From: JABEVB01 sp049965775
GTDB taxonomy: Bacteria > Planctomycetota > Phycisphaerae > WQYP01
Reading direction: 5' to 3'
NCBI GenBank assembly: GCA_049965775.1
Contig: JBMFVX010000002.1
Span: 1 to 53,824 of the forward strand
DNA: 53,824 nt
The notes below the pieces were generated by a model. The model had not been told where the DNA came from. It saw only the letters and a list, made by a program, of their open reading frames with translations, and ran no database searches. Below are positions 16,386 to 25,500 of this stretch, piece by piece (the stretch's first letter is position 1; each line of letters starts with the position of its first letter). The position numbers and the translations under genes are program-made.

Positions 16386-17273
16386 TTAAACCGCGGCGGC
16401 TTGGTGAAGAGCGCCGCTGATACGAGCAGACCCGGCATGATATATATGCTGGTAGTCGTTAAGTAAATTATGCAGTTTGCGCAGCGCCTTTACTTCCAAC
16501 TGCCGCACACGCTCACGCGTAACACCCAACATCTCTGCAATTTCGTTGAGCGTTAGTGTACTCTCTGATCCGAGCCCATGCCGCAAACGCAACACACGCG
16601 CCTCACGGGAAGGCAGTTGCTCCAGCAAACCGTCAATTTTAGCAGCAAGTTCGTGTGCTTCGATCTCATGGCCCGGATGCGGCGTGTGTTGATCCAGCAG
16701 CAGATCATCCAAGCTTTTACCCTGATCATCACCAGCCAGCCGCATGGCGGTGCTCACGCTGAATGTTCGGGCGGCGCGCTGAATGGCGGCAATTTTCCGA
16801 AGCGTTGTGTGCATGTCTGTGGCAATCTGTTCATCGGTTGGCAAGTGGCCATGCTCGCTACGAAACATCTGCTTCTGTCCCTGCAGGCGGGCGATGCGGC
16901 TGGCCATGTACGCAGGCAGCCGCACGGGCCGGTTGGCCGTGAGCAGTACGCGCCGAATGCTCTGGCGAATCCACCAGGTGGCGTAAGTACTAAAGCGCAC
17001 TTCGTGTTTGGGATCGAACAAATCTACCGCATGCACCAGGCCTACGTTGCCTTCCGCAATGAGGTCCGTCAAGTTCACGCCCCGATGGGCAAATCGTCGG
17101 GCCACGGCTACCACAAGCCGTAAATTACAGCGGATCATTTTTTCACGCGCCATGCGATCGTGCTGGCGGTGAACGCGGTCAGCAAGGTCCTTCTCCTCCT
17201 GAGCGGTCAACAGAGGAGACTTACGGATCTCATCCAAATACCAATGCAATTCGGAGTTGTTGTCAAAAGCCAT
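16386..17273 (-). CDS. RpoD-family sigma factor lacking region 1.1
   Basis: The 295-residue protein has all core sigma-70 regions. Region 1.2 begins at WYLDEIRKSPLL. Region 2 includes NLRLVVAVARRFAHRG, DLIAEGNVGL and FSTYATWWIRQSI (core binding, -10 recognition and melting). Region 3 reads RPVRLPAYM. Region 4 has LRHGLG and the VTRERVRQLEVKALRKL helix-turn-helix for the -35. It lacks the acidic region 1.1, and the length fits a group 2 or short SigA-type factor. Whether it is the main housekeeping sigma cannot be told. GGGAG precedes ATG 17273. It lies 210 bp beyond miaB with its own likely promoter. Confidence 0.9.
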   Translation of the reverse strand: MAFDNNSELHWYLDEIRKSPLLTAQEEKDLADRVHRQHDRMAREKMIRCNLRLVVAVARRFAHRGVNLTDLIAEGNVGLVHAVDLFDPKHEVRFSTYATWWIRQSIRRVLLTANRPVRLPAYMASRIARLQGQKQMFRSEHGHLPTDEQIATDMHTTLRKIAAIQRAARTFSVSTAMRLAGDDQGKSLDDLLLDQHTPHPGHEIEAHELAAKIDGLLEQLPSREARVLRLRHGLGSESTLTLNEIAEMLGVTRERVRQLEVKALRKLHNLLNDYQHIYHAGSARISGALHQAAAV

Positions 17274-17381
17274 GAAATCTCCCGTTTCCCTCAGACGCTT
17301 CTTCCCTGAACCGATGTTTACCGATGTAAAGTGAGATGTGACTCTCTTCCTGATGAGTCTATCGGGTCTTCGGACACTAAA

Positions 17382-17409
17382 AGTTTAGCAGCGAGCGCAA
17401 CAAATGCAA
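17382..17409 (-). promoter_or_regulatory. probable promoter of the sigma factor gene
   Basis: On the minus strand TTGCAT (complement of 17404-17409) and TAAACT (complement of 17382-17387) are separated by 16 bp. They lie about 110 bp upstream of the sigma factor start, in the gap after miaB. Confidence 0.45.
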
Positions 17410-17483
17410 GCACTCCAGTGCAATTTTTTCTCAAGCTGTCCGATAAATCAGTTTATTATTCTCGCCTGCAAATAACATGGATT

Positions 17484-19091
17484 TTAACGACCCACCCCTG
17501 TTGCCGCCGCTTGCCCTTGGCCAATAATGCCGTCCTCAAGATCCATCTGGTCCGCCAGCAGTGAGCCAAATATCGTCATGCCATGTGCCGCCTGTACCCG
17601 CACACAGACCATCTGTCCTTCGAGTCGCGGCGTGCCGGCGAATACTACAATCTGATCGGCCGCGGTGCGGCCTGTGAGTTGTACTTCGCTTGGCGTTTTC
17701 TTACCCGCCCCCGACGACATATCCTTCCCATTAATCGCCGCAGCCAGCCGCGAACCCAACTCGACCGGGCGCTCTCCCGCAGCGACCGCCGCTGCGCCGG
17801 CGACAATCGAGTCGCTACCCCGCCAGCCGCTCGGCCCCTCACAGAGCACCTCTACAGTGGCGCCTATCAGCGAGCGATTAAGCTCCTGGCTAATTTCGTT
17901 CTGCAGCGACAGAAGATCATTGTTGCGGTATCGCTTGGTTGCATCGGGCACATCATCCTCATATCGTCTTATAGCCACTGTGCCGGGGCGCGGAGAGTAT
18001 TTAAATATAAAGGCATTTTTGTATCGCGCAGCCTGCACCAGTTGCCGGGTTTGTTCGTAGTCGGCGTCGGTTTCGGTCGGAAAGCCGACGATAAAATCAC
18101 CGGCGAATGCAACGCCAGGCAAAGTGTGCCGCGCATCTTCCAGCAACTTCAGGTAGCTCTCTACGGTGTAACCGCGATTCATTAATTTGAGAATACGGTT
18201 ACTGCCCGATTGCGCCGGAATGTGCAGATAACGACATATTCGGGGACATGCAGCCATCGCATCGAGAATATCCTGGCCAAAATCGGCCGGATAGCTGGTG
18301 AGGAATCGCAGCCGCGGCAGCTGCGGCAGCGCGTCGTGCAAACGCACCAGCAGTTCGGCAAAACTGGTAACCTTTTTTACCGGACCGCCGGGCGCACTTA
18401 CTGCCGATTCCTCATACTTATAATGATTAACCGTTTGGCCCAAAAGCGTAACTTCCAGCGCGCCTGCTTCCACCAGCTTGCGGGCTTCACTAATAATGGC
18501 ATCGGGATCGCGGCTGATCTCCGGCCCGCGGGTGTACGGCACCACACAATACGTGCAAAATTTGTTGCACCCGCGCACCAACCGCACATAAGCCTGATAG
18601 CGGTTCTTTTCAGGTGAAAAGCTGCGCGACAAATCAAGCAACTCTAAACCGTCGGTCTCCGCAGCCGCCAGAGTGCTCGACCGTCTTGCGGTATCGCCAG
18701 ACAACGCCGCCTGCTGGCGCCCGGTCAGCAATACATTGTTAAGCAGCGAGGGGAGTTTATCGAGTTCGCTGGGACCACAGAGCAAGTCTACATGCTCCAT
18801 GCGTTTAAGCATTCGTAATCCGTCGCGCTCGGCCATACAGCCGACGACCCCCACCACCAGGTCCTTATCAGTCTGTTTGCGTATCTTCAGTCGACCCAGC
18901 CGGGAAAGTACCTTATTTTCGGCCAGCTCACGAACTGAGCAAGTGTTGTACAGCACTACATCCGCGTCATCGCAATTGGTGGTAAAATCAAAACCCAAGC
19001 TCCGGAGCTGCCCCTCGATGAGTTCGCTATCTAGAACGTTCATCTGGCAGCCGAAGGTTTCAAGATAAATCTTTTTTCCCAAGCCGTTCAT
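17484..19091 (-). CDS. miaB: tRNA-2-methylthio-N6-(dimethylallyl)adenosine synthase
   Basis: MiaB is a radical-SAM methylthiotransferase that modifies A37 of tRNAs reading UNN codons. The N-terminal cluster cysteines lie in ETFGCQMN, NTCSVREL and VGCMAERDG. The radical-SAM motif is GCNKFCTYCVVPYTRG near residue 180. The TIM-like core continues through QSGSNRILKLMNRGYT and IVGFPTETDADYEQT. A TRAM domain ends the protein, but about 45-50 extra residues rich in Ala, Gly and Ser split it between EGPS and QLTGRT, making the protein (535 residues) longer than typical MiaB. The start used is ATG 19091; earlier starts at 19094, 19112 and GTG 19127 add up to 12 residues. Confidence 0.93.
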   Translation of the reverse strand: MNGLGKKIYLETFGCQMNVLDSELIEGQLRSLGFDFTTNCDDADVVLYNTCSVRELAENKVLSRLGRLKIRKQTDKDLVVGVVGCMAERDGLRMLKRMEHVDLLCGPSELDKLPSLLNNVLLTGRQQAALSGDTARRSSTLAAAETDGLELLDLSRSFSPEKNRYQAYVRLVRGCNKFCTYCVVPYTRGPEISRDPDAIISEARKLVEAGALEVTLLGQTVNHYKYEESAVSAPGGPVKKVTSFAELLVRLHDALPQLPRLRFLTSYPADFGQDILDAMAACPRICRYLHIPAQSGSNRILKLMNRGYTVESYLKLLEDARHTLPGVAFAGDFIVGFPTETDADYEQTRQLVQAARYKNAFIFKYSPRPGTVAIRRYEDDVPDATKRYRNNDLLSLQNEISQELNRSLIGATVEVLCEGPSGWRGSDSIVAGAAAVAAGERPVELGSRLAAAINGKDMSSGAGKKTPSEVQLTGRTAADQIVVFAGTPRLEGQMVCVRVQAAHGMTIFGSLLADQMDLEDGIIGQGQAAATGVGR

Positions 19092-19370
19092 CATCCGCTC
19101 TTGCCAAGTCATTTTGAAAGCAGGCACCGCCTATAACACAAATAACATCGGTATGGTAACATATTTGAGGCCGCGCGGCGCGTTTGCCCGCAGGGGGCGG
19201 TGATGTAAAAAGCCGGAAATGACGATGTTGGCAATGCCAGATGCAAAGCGAATCTGCAACGGTAATTCTCAAGCCCCCGCCGCCGCAAAATCGTGTATAG
19301 TATAAGTACAGCCACGGCTTCGCGGGCTGCTGGGTTGGCGTTGTCGTTTTTTCACAAGAGTATAGGCTTT

Positions 19371-20789
19371 ATGGCAAACGAACAGCAGATGACGGTTTCT
19401 ATTGAAGGTCCTGGCAAAGGCAAAGCCTACTTCGATCGGGCTAAAACGGTCGCCGAAACGGGCAATTACGATTACGCCATTGACATGTATATCGAGGGCT
19501 TGTCGCGCGAACCACTTAAAATGGACGAACACGAGGCGCTGCGCGACATCTCGCTTCGCCGTAAAATCAAGGGTGGCAAGCCGGCGGGAGGATTCCTGGG
19601 ATCTAAGTCCTATTTTAAGGGAAAAACTCCCAAAGATCAGATGCTCAATGCCGAATGGAGCCTGGCAAAGGACCCTGGCAACATCGCGCTGATGCTGACC
19701 ATGCTTAAGGCGGCCGCAGCCGCAGGGTATCGCGAGGTGGTAACGTGGTTCGGCCCCACCGTAATTCATGCCAACCGCACACAAAAGACGCCTCAGCCCC
19801 GCATATATTTGGAAATGGCCGACCTGTACGAGTCGCTTCAGGAGTACGCCAAGGCGCTTGAGGCCATACAATTAGCGTTTCAAATGATGCCAGGCGACCC
19901 CGAACTGGACCAGCGTATAAAGGAGCTTTCCGCCCAGGAAACTCTCAAAGCCGGCCAGTACGAATCGGGCGGGGATTTTAAGGACTCACTTAAAGATAAG
20001 GAGACCACCAACAAGCTGCTTCAGCAGGAAAACCTCACCAAGAGTCAGGATTATCTGCTTAAAAACATAGAAACGGCGCGTGAAGCCTACCATAAGAATC
20101 CGACCGAACATCAAAATATCGCCAAATATGTCAAGGCGCTGATTGACATGGAAGAGCCCGACTACGAAAACAAAGCAATAGATGTACTCACCGAAGCCTA
20201 TCAACGCACAAAAACATACCGCTATAAGGCCAGCATCGGCGAAATAAAAATGAAGCAACTGCGCCGCGATGCCCGGATGCTCGCCGAGGCCATCAAAGCT
20301 CATCCTGACGATCATTCACTGCAGCAAGATTTGCAGAAGGTTGAAGCCGAGCGACTTAAGTTTGAAACTGAGGAGTATCACGAGCGCACGCTGCACTTCC
20401 CCACCGATATGGGCGTGCTTTACGAATACGGCTATCGGCTTTACCGCGCACGTCGCTTTGATGAAGCCATCAAAGCTTTTCAGCAGGCGCAAACACATCC
20501 ACGCCATCGAGCTGAGGCCTTGCATCTGCTGGGCCGATGCTTTCTGGAGCAAAAAATGTACCGCGAAGCCGTGGATACGCTGCGCCGCGCCATTGAAAGC
20601 TACGATTTAGCGGAAACAGGGGATGCCCGCAGCAAAGAACTGCACTATTGGCTTGCGCGAGCGCTCGAACAGATTCGTGAGTTGCCTGAAGCCGAAAAGA
20701 TATACAGTCGCATCACCCAATGGGACATTGACTTTCGTGACGCACGCGATCGGCTGGGGGCGCTGCGGGTAGCCTCCGAAAAGCAGTAA
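19371..20789 (+). CDS. tetratricopeptide-repeat protein
   Basis: The 472-residue cytoplasmic protein has no signal peptide. It consists mostly of TPR-type helix pairs. Clear units are KAYFDRAKTVAETGNYDYAI (about 17-36), YLEMADLYESLQEYAKALEA, a middle section rich in Lys/Glu that may be coiled-coil, and YEYGYRLYRARRFDEAIKAF and ALHLLGRCFLEQKMYREAVD near the end. TPR arrays bind partner proteins; none can be named. The start is ATG 19371 with a weak AAGAG ten bases upstream. A TATAGTATAAG stretch at 19296-19306 is a likely -10. queD follows after 35 bp in the same direction. Confidence 0.8.
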   Translation: MANEQQMTVSIEGPGKGKAYFDRAKTVAETGNYDYAIDMYIEGLSREPLKMDEHEALRDISLRRKIKGGKPAGGFLGSKSYFKGKTPKDQMLNAEWSLAKDPGNIALMLTMLKAAAAAGYREVVTWFGPTVIHANRTQKTPQPRIYLEMADLYESLQEYAKALEAIQLAFQMMPGDPELDQRIKELSAQETLKAGQYESGGDFKDSLKDKETTNKLLQQENLTKSQDYLLKNIETAREAYHKNPTEHQNIAKYVKALIDMEEPDYENKAIDVLTEAYQRTKTYRYKASIGEIKMKQLRRDARMLAEAIKAHPDDHSLQQDLQKVEAERLKFETEEYHERTLHFPTDMGVLYEYGYRLYRARRFDEAIKAFQQAQTHPRHRAEALHLLGRCFLEQKMYREAVDTLRRAIESYDLAETGDARSKELHYWLARALEQIRELPEAEKIYSRITQWDIDFRDARDRLGALRVASEKQ

Positions 20790-20824
20790 ACAACCACGGC
20801 ACCAATTGGGATTAATTTGCACGC

Positions 20825-21196
20825 ATGGACGAGTCATTTCCTGTTACCCTGCAGAAGGAATTTCGCTTTGAGGCCGCCCACAGGCTGCCCATGGCACCGG
20901 CTGAACACAAGTGCGCCCGGCTGCATGGACACTCCTTTCGCATCATTATCGAGGTAAGCGGCCCCGTGCTTCCTCATACCGGCTGGCTCATGGACTTTGG
21001 CGACATCAAGGCGGCATTTGCCCCACTGATGGACCAACTCGATCATCGTTACCTTAACGAAATCGCCGGTCTCGAAAACCCTACAAGCGAAAATCTCGCC
21101 CGCTGGATTTGGCGGAGACTCAAAGCCAACCTGCCCATGCTCAGTACCGTTACCGTCGAAGAAACCTGCACCAGCCGCTGCGTATACCGCGAATAG
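20825..21196 (+). CDS. queD: 6-carboxytetrahydropterin synthase (QueD)
   Basis: QueD converts 7,8-dihydroneopterin triphosphate to 6-carboxy-tetrahydropterin in queuosine and 7-deazaguanine synthesis. The 123 residues contain the zinc histidines His19 (EAAHRLP), His34 and His36 in ARLHGH, and the catalytic Cys30 in the CxxxHxH layout. LDHRYLN and NPTSENLARWIW follow, and the glutamate VEET sits near the end. These fit QueD rather than the larger PTPS enzymes. The gene is 35 bp after the TPR gene and likely shares its transcript. queC, queE and queF are not present here. Confidence 0.92.
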   Translation: MDESFPVTLQKEFRFEAAHRLPMAPAEHKCARLHGHSFRIIIEVSGPVLPHTGWLMDFGDIKAAFAPLMDQLDHRYLNEIAGLENPTSENLARWIWRRLKANLPMLSTVTVEETCTSRCVYRE

Positions 21197-21335
21197 CCGC
21201 TCGCTTCAATCAGCTTTGCGGTCTTTGGGTGCGGAGAAATACATCGTGCCCGCCGCCACGGAGCAGCAAGCGCTTACGCAAAACGCATTGCCCCTGCCGC
21301 ATATCCTCCAGCAGTAACCTTTGGCCTGCCGGACA

Positions 21336-22103
21336 TCAGGCCTCGCCGCCGTTTGAGCCGGTTATCAATGGAAGTTCAAGCCGAAAGTTGGTGCCGCGAC
21401 CGGGATCGCTGCTGACCGTGATGTGCCCTTGATGTTCTTCAATGATGCGGCGCGTAGTGGCGAGTCCCAGCCCGGTCCCCCGCTTTTTGGTGGTAAACCA
21501 CGCCTGGAAAATATGCGGCATTACTTCGGGGCTGATGCCTGCACCGGTGTCGGATACGTCTAGATAAGCCGATCCACCGGCGATATGTGTGCGTACCAGG
21601 AGGTCGCCACCGTTGGGCATAGCCTGCTGGGCGTTAAGCAGCAGGTTAAGCAATGCCTGCTTAAAAAGATTGACGTCAAGCCGGCAGACGGGATCCTGAC
21701 CGGCAAGGCTGCAATGCACCCGGACACGCGTTGCCTGCGCCTGCGGCATAAAAAAATCAACAATATCTGATACCAGCGTGTTGAGTTTTACCGGAGCTGC
21801 CTGCAGTTCCAGTCGGCCGGCAAAGCGGAGAAAATCATCCAAAGATTGCACGAGGCGGTCTACTTCCTTGCGAACGGACTGCGCCCGATTAATGCTGCTT
21901 TGTGCTCCGGGAAGCTTTTCAAGGTCTTCCAGCAGCAATTGCAGATTGAGTTTGATGGTCGAAAGCGGGTTTTTCAGTTCATGGGCTAAACCACCGGCAA
22001 GCTCTCCCAAAGTGGCTAATTGCTGTAAACGTGCCGACCGCTCCTCTTGTTGCCGACGGCGAAGATCCGGAGACTCGTTTTCAGCGGCAATGGTTGTGGT
22101 CAT
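21336..22103 (-). CDS. soluble sensor-type histidine kinase
   Basis: The 255-residue protein has only the kinase core of the NtrB/ZraS type. The H-box GLAHELKNPLSTIKLN carries the phosphoacceptor His41. The N-box LLNLLLNAQQAM, G1 VSDTGAGI and G2 GTGLGLATTRRI follow. There is no transmembrane segment and no PAS or other sensor domain; the first 25 residues are charged and probably coiled-coil. It must sense through a partner protein or an unknown signal. No response regulator lies next to it. The cold-shock gene is 78 bp upstream in the same direction and may share a transcript. Confidence 0.88.
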   Translation of the reverse strand: MTTTIAAENESPDLRRRQQEERSARLQQLATLGELAGGLAHELKNPLSTIKLNLQLLLEDLEKLPGAQSSINRAQSVRKEVDRLVQSLDDFLRFAGRLELQAAPVKLNTLVSDIVDFFMPQAQATRVRVHCSLAGQDPVCRLDVNLFKQALLNLLLNAQQAMPNGGDLLVRTHIAGGSAYLDVSDTGAGISPEVMPHIFQAWFTTKKRGTGLGLATTRRIIEEHQGHITVSSDPGRGTNFRLELPLITGSNGGEA

Positions 22104-22181
22104 GGTGAAAAGCTCTCAGCAATGACCAAGCACTGCAGGCACAACCAACTTGGTGCGCATCATAACAGGCATACGCAATGT

Positions 22182-22484
22182 TCAGGCAACGCGCGATTGC
22201 AGTTTCTGCCGTGCTTTGCCATGATTAGCCGGCTTCTTTGGTGCGCCAATGAGCGTATCGCCTTGAACAGCCGCCGGTGCCGGCGCCGGCATGAGTACGC
22301 GCACAGCGGATAGCCCCTTTGGACCGCGCACAGCCTCGTATTCGACGGTGTCGCCGTCCCGCAGCCGGCGAAAGCCATCACCCACGATGACAGAAAAATG
22401 GACAAAAATATCGTCGCCCGCAGAATTGATGAGAAATCCGAAGCCTTTTCTGCAGTCAAACCATTTTACAACGGCTGATGGCAT
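22182..22484 (-). CDS. cold-shock-domain protein
   Basis: Residues 1-65 form a cold-shock domain. The RNA-binding motifs are KGFGFL (RNP1) and DIFVHFS (RNP2), slightly different from the usual KGFGFI and DVFVHYS. It ends with the YEAVRGPKGLSA strand. A basic, Ala/Pro/Lys-rich tail of about 35 residues follows, unlike the short classical CspA. Such proteins melt RNA structure in translation or stress. ATG 22484 is preceded by a GGGGGC-type stretch. A 7-bp inverted repeat lies 53 bases upstream. Confidence 0.88.
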   Translation of the reverse strand: MPSAVVKWFDCRKGFGFLINSAGDDIFVHFSVIVGDGFRRLRDGDTVEYEAVRGPKGLSAVRVLMPAPAPAAVQGDTLIGAPKKPANHGKARQKLQSRVA

Positions 22485-22867
22485 AGCGGCCCCCTTCTAC
22501 TGATACACATCGCAACCCGCGCATTTCCAGCAGATCGTACAGCGGCGCTGTACAACAAAATCAGCCACATTCGCGATCAATCGCCCCGTTACTCAATACG
22601 CCGAGAACAACCAAATGCATCCAACTGATTACCGATGCAGCGAATTGCCGCACCAACCGGAAACACTTCCACCCTTCCAGTCGGTCGGCCTATTCGGTCT
22701 CAAAACTGCCTTCGTGCACAGGCGACAAGCCGCAGTTAAGCAATCGCATGCGCACGAACAGCGCTCAGCTGAAAGCATCAGCCGAGCCATCATCCAACAA
22801 TAGAGTCTAGCAATGTCCAATGACCGATACAAGCCTACAAAGCCGAATTCCCATTATTCCTATAGGC
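22485..22867. other. intergenic region before the cold-shock gene
   Basis: No gene is supported in this gap of about 380 bp between the csp start and the pnp terminator. GTACAGC (22537-22543) and GCTGTAC (22547-22553) form an inverted repeat with a 3-base centre in what would be the csp leader. A 62-codon frame on the plus strand (22615-22803) has no ribosome site or family and is ignored. Confidence 0.45.
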
Positions 22868-22892
22868 GAAAAAATGCCTGCTTTTTCGGCAT
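22868..22892 (-). terminator. intrinsic terminator of pnp
   Basis: On the minus strand ATGCC pairs with GGCAT around GAAAAAGCA and is followed by six T. The 5' edge of the stem overlaps the pnp stop codon (22892-22894). It ends the rpsO-pnp transcript. Confidence 0.65.
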
Positions 22893-25024
22893 TAGCCAGC
22901 GGCCACCGGGGATGGTTCCCCTTGCGCCTGTGCCCCGGCTTCATCGCGCATGGCCTGCTTTCGCGATAACTTGATGCGGCCCTGGTCATCAATCGCAATT
23001 ACCTTAACGCGCACTTCATCGCCAACGCGAACAGCTTCGCTTACATTCTTCAGGAACTTGTCGGACAGCTCACTAATGTGGCACAGCCCGTCAACGCCCG
23101 GCGTTACTTCAATAAACGCGCCAAAGTCCTTGGTTGAGGTCACGCGACCTGTATATACCTTTCCGATCTTGACATCCTCGGTGAGGCGTTCAACTTCTTC
23201 GCGGGCTCGCTCGGCTGCCTGCATGCCCATGGCGGAAATAAAGACGGTGCCATCGTCCTCAATGTCAATTTTAGCGCCGGTGGTTTCGACGATTTTCTTG
23301 ATGGTTTTTCCGCCGGGGCCAATCACTTTGCCGATCTTTTCCGGATTGATGCGGATGGTAAGCAGTCGCGGAGCGTATGGTGAAATCTGATCGCGCTGGG
23401 TGGGAATGACGGCAAGCATTTTTTCAAGAATAAGCAAGCGGGCCGAACGCGCCTGTTCAAGGGCTTTGACAATCAAGTCTCGCCGAAGCCCTCTAATTTT
23501 CAAGTCCAGTTGAATGCCCGTGATACCAACGGTCGTACCCGAAACTTTAAAGTCCATATCACCGAAGTGATCTTCCTCGCCGATGATGTCCGTTAACAGA
23601 ATATCACGGCCGCCATCGCTTACCAAGCCGATGCTGATGCCGGCAACGGGCCGAATGATCGGCACGCCCGCATCCAAAAGCGCCAGCGTTCCACCGCAAA
23701 CCGAGGCCATGGAAGAACTGCCGTTTGATTCAAGAATGTCGGATACCAGTCGAACAACATACGGAAACTGTTCTGGACTGGGAAGCACCGGCTCCAGTGA
23801 CCGCTCGGCCAGCGCGCCGTGGCCTATTTCGCGGCGGCCAGGCCCCATGATGCGCTTAACTTCGCCGGTTGAAAATGGCGGGAAGTTATAGTGAAGCATA
23901 AATTTTTTGGAGTACTCTTCGCCAAGACCGTCAACAATTTGTTCATCGTCACCGGTGCCAAGCGTTGTGGTAACCAGAGCCTGCGTCTCGCCACGGGTAA
24001 AGATTGCCGAACCGTGGGTTCGCGGCAGCACAGACACTTCACATGAAATAGGTCGAATAGTTACGCTATCGCGTCCGTCAGAACGCTTGCCGGCAGCAAT
24101 CAATTCGCGCACCACCTTCTCTTCCAGCATGGAAAACGCCATGTTCACCTGCAGAGGATCGTTGGCCGGCTTGCCATCCGCACCAGCTGCGGTCAGTTGC
24201 GTTACCAGCTTAGTTTTCACAGCGGCGACGGCGTCATTGCGAGCCTGCTTGCCGGGTATCTGCTTGGCGGCTAGGAGCTCACCATGAAACGCCGCGACAG
24301 CGTTTACCAACGTTTCGGACGGGCCATGAAGCGGACATACCTTGGGCTTGCCGGCTTTCGTGACCAGCTCTTTCTGCATGGCAGTAAGTTCACGGATAAT
24401 GCCATGACCAAGATCAATGGCGTCAAGAACGGTTTGCTCGGGAATTTCTCGGGCGCCGATTTCAATCATGTTAACGGCGTCATCTGTGCCGGTAAGCAGA
24501 AGATCCAAGTCGGACGAGTCGAGATCGGCCGTGGTGGGCATGATGGCGAATTTGCCATCCACGCGGCCAATTCGCACGGCACCTATCGGGCCTTCAAATG
24601 GAACGCTGCTGATGCTTAGCGCCGCAGACGCACCGATCATGGCCAGCACATCCGGGTCGTTTTGGCCATCGGCCGAGAGCACCATCACCTGGATGAGCAC
24701 TTCATCGAAATAGCCGGCGGGAAAGAGCGGCCGAATGGGACGGTCTATCATGCGGGCGGTAAGCGTTTCTTTGGTGGAGGGACGTCCCTCACGCTTGATA
24801 AAGCCGCCGGGAAATTTACCGGCAGCCGAGGTTTTTTCACGATAATCAACCGTCAACGGAAAAAAATCGGTACCTGGCCGCGGGTCTGACGACACAACCG
24901 TTGCCAGCACGACGGTGTCGCCATAGCGCACCAGTACCGCTCCATCCGCCTGCTTGGCAAGATGTCCGGTTTCGATGGTAAGCGGGCGACCATTGATGTT
25001 TTTTTCAACTTTTACGAGAGCCAT
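22892..25024 (-). CDS. pnp: polyribonucleotide nucleotidyltransferase (PNPase)
   Basis: PNPase degrades RNA 3' to 5' with phosphate and works in the degradosome. The 710 residues follow the family order: first RNase PH domain (GDTVVLATVV, then FPLTVDYREKTSAAGKFPGGF), helical linker, second RNase PH domain (GRDSVTIRPI, RTHGSAIFTRGETQALV, GDMDFKVSGT), KH domain with KIGKVIGPGGKTIK, and S1 domain with GFAFI-type VTSTKDFGAFIE. The protein ends with a short Ala/Gly/Gln tail. ATG 25024 is preceded by TAGGTAGGA. It is downstream of rpsO with a structured 209-bp spacer. Confidence 0.97.
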   Translation of the reverse strand: MALVKVEKNINGRPLTIETGHLAKQADGAVLVRYGDTVVLATVVSSDPRPGTDFFPLTVDYREKTSAAGKFPGGFIKREGRPSTKETLTARMIDRPIRPLFPAGYFDEVLIQVMVLSADGQNDPDVLAMIGASAALSISSVPFEGPIGAVRIGRVDGKFAIMPTTADLDSSDLDLLLTGTDDAVNMIEIGAREIPEQTVLDAIDLGHGIIRELTAMQKELVTKAGKPKVCPLHGPSETLVNAVAAFHGELLAAKQIPGKQARNDAVAAVKTKLVTQLTAAGADGKPANDPLQVNMAFSMLEEKVVRELIAAGKRSDGRDSVTIRPISCEVSVLPRTHGSAIFTRGETQALVTTTLGTGDDEQIVDGLGEEYSKKFMLHYNFPPFSTGEVKRIMGPGRREIGHGALAERSLEPVLPSPEQFPYVVRLVSDILESNGSSSMASVCGGTLALLDAGVPIIRPVAGISIGLVSDGGRDILLTDIIGEEDHFGDMDFKVSGTTVGITGIQLDLKIRGLRRDLIVKALEQARSARLLILEKMLAVIPTQRDQISPYAPRLLTIRINPEKIGKVIGPGGKTIKKIVETTGAKIDIEDDGTVFISAMGMQAAERAREEVERLTEDVKIGKVYTGRVTSTKDFGAFIEVTPGVDGLCHISELSDKFLKNVSEAVRVGDEVRVKVIAIDDQGRIKLSRKQAMRDEAGAQAQGEPSPVAAG

Positions 25025-25079
25025 ATTGTCCTACCTATTTTACGGAGACCAACACACAACGTCAGGCAATCGTCGTCAA

Positions 25080-25190
25080 GGAACCAGCCAATCTGGTTCC
25101 GCGCAATAGCCCAACACAATTTTTCCGATTCACTGCCGGCCCTAACCACAAACAACGCTCAAAGTCGCCACAACCCGCCAGGCAGGCGGG
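25080..25190 (-). promoter_or_regulatory. two hairpins in the rpsO-pnp spacer
   Basis: GGAACCAG (25080-25087) pairs with CTGGTTCC (25093-25100) around a 5-base loop. CCCGCC (25174-25179) pairs with GGCGGG (25185-25190). Both fold in the minus-strand transcript between rpsO and pnp. In E. coli a hairpin at the same place is cut by RNase III and allows PNPase to control its own mRNA; a similar role here is inference. Confidence 0.45.
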
Positions 25191-25233
25191 AGCGGAACCA
25201 AACGCTTGAGCACAGGTCGCGGTCATAGGCAAT

Positions 25234-25500
25234 TTACTTACGCAATCCAAGGCGTGTAATAATGTTTTGATAACGCTGCGGATCGGTGCGCGTCAGGTAT
25301 TTTAGCAAGCTCGAGCGCTTACCGACCATCTTGAGCAATCCGCGGCGCGACGAAAAATCTTTTTTATGCGTTTGCAGATGAACCGTCAGTTCATTGATGC
25401 GCTCCGTGAGCAGCGCTATTTGAATTTCCGCAGAGCCTGTGTCCGTTTGGTGAATCCGGGTTTTGGAAATAACTTCCAACTTCTTTTCGGTTGTGATCAT
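25234..25500 (-). CDS. rpsO: 30S ribosomal protein S15
   Basis: S15 binds 16S rRNA helices 20-22 and is a primary assembly protein of the 30S platform. The 88 residues show the whole family pattern: DTGSAEIQIALLTERI, then LTVHLQTHKKDFSSRRGLL, and KRSSLLKYLTRTD near the end. ATG 25500 gives the standard length and starts M-I-T-T-E-K-K. The open frame extends to 25551 but those residues are not family-like. It is first in the rpsO-pnp operon. Confidence 0.95.
   Translation of the reverse strand: MITTEKKLEVISKTRIHQTDTGSAEIQIALLTERINELTVHLQTHKKDFSSRRGLLKMVGKRSSLLKYLTRTDPQRYQNIITRLGLRK

Noticed and set aside
22615..22803. 62-codon plus-strand frame in the gap before the cold-shock gene
   Set aside because: No ribosome site, no family, and the codon pattern is not convincing.
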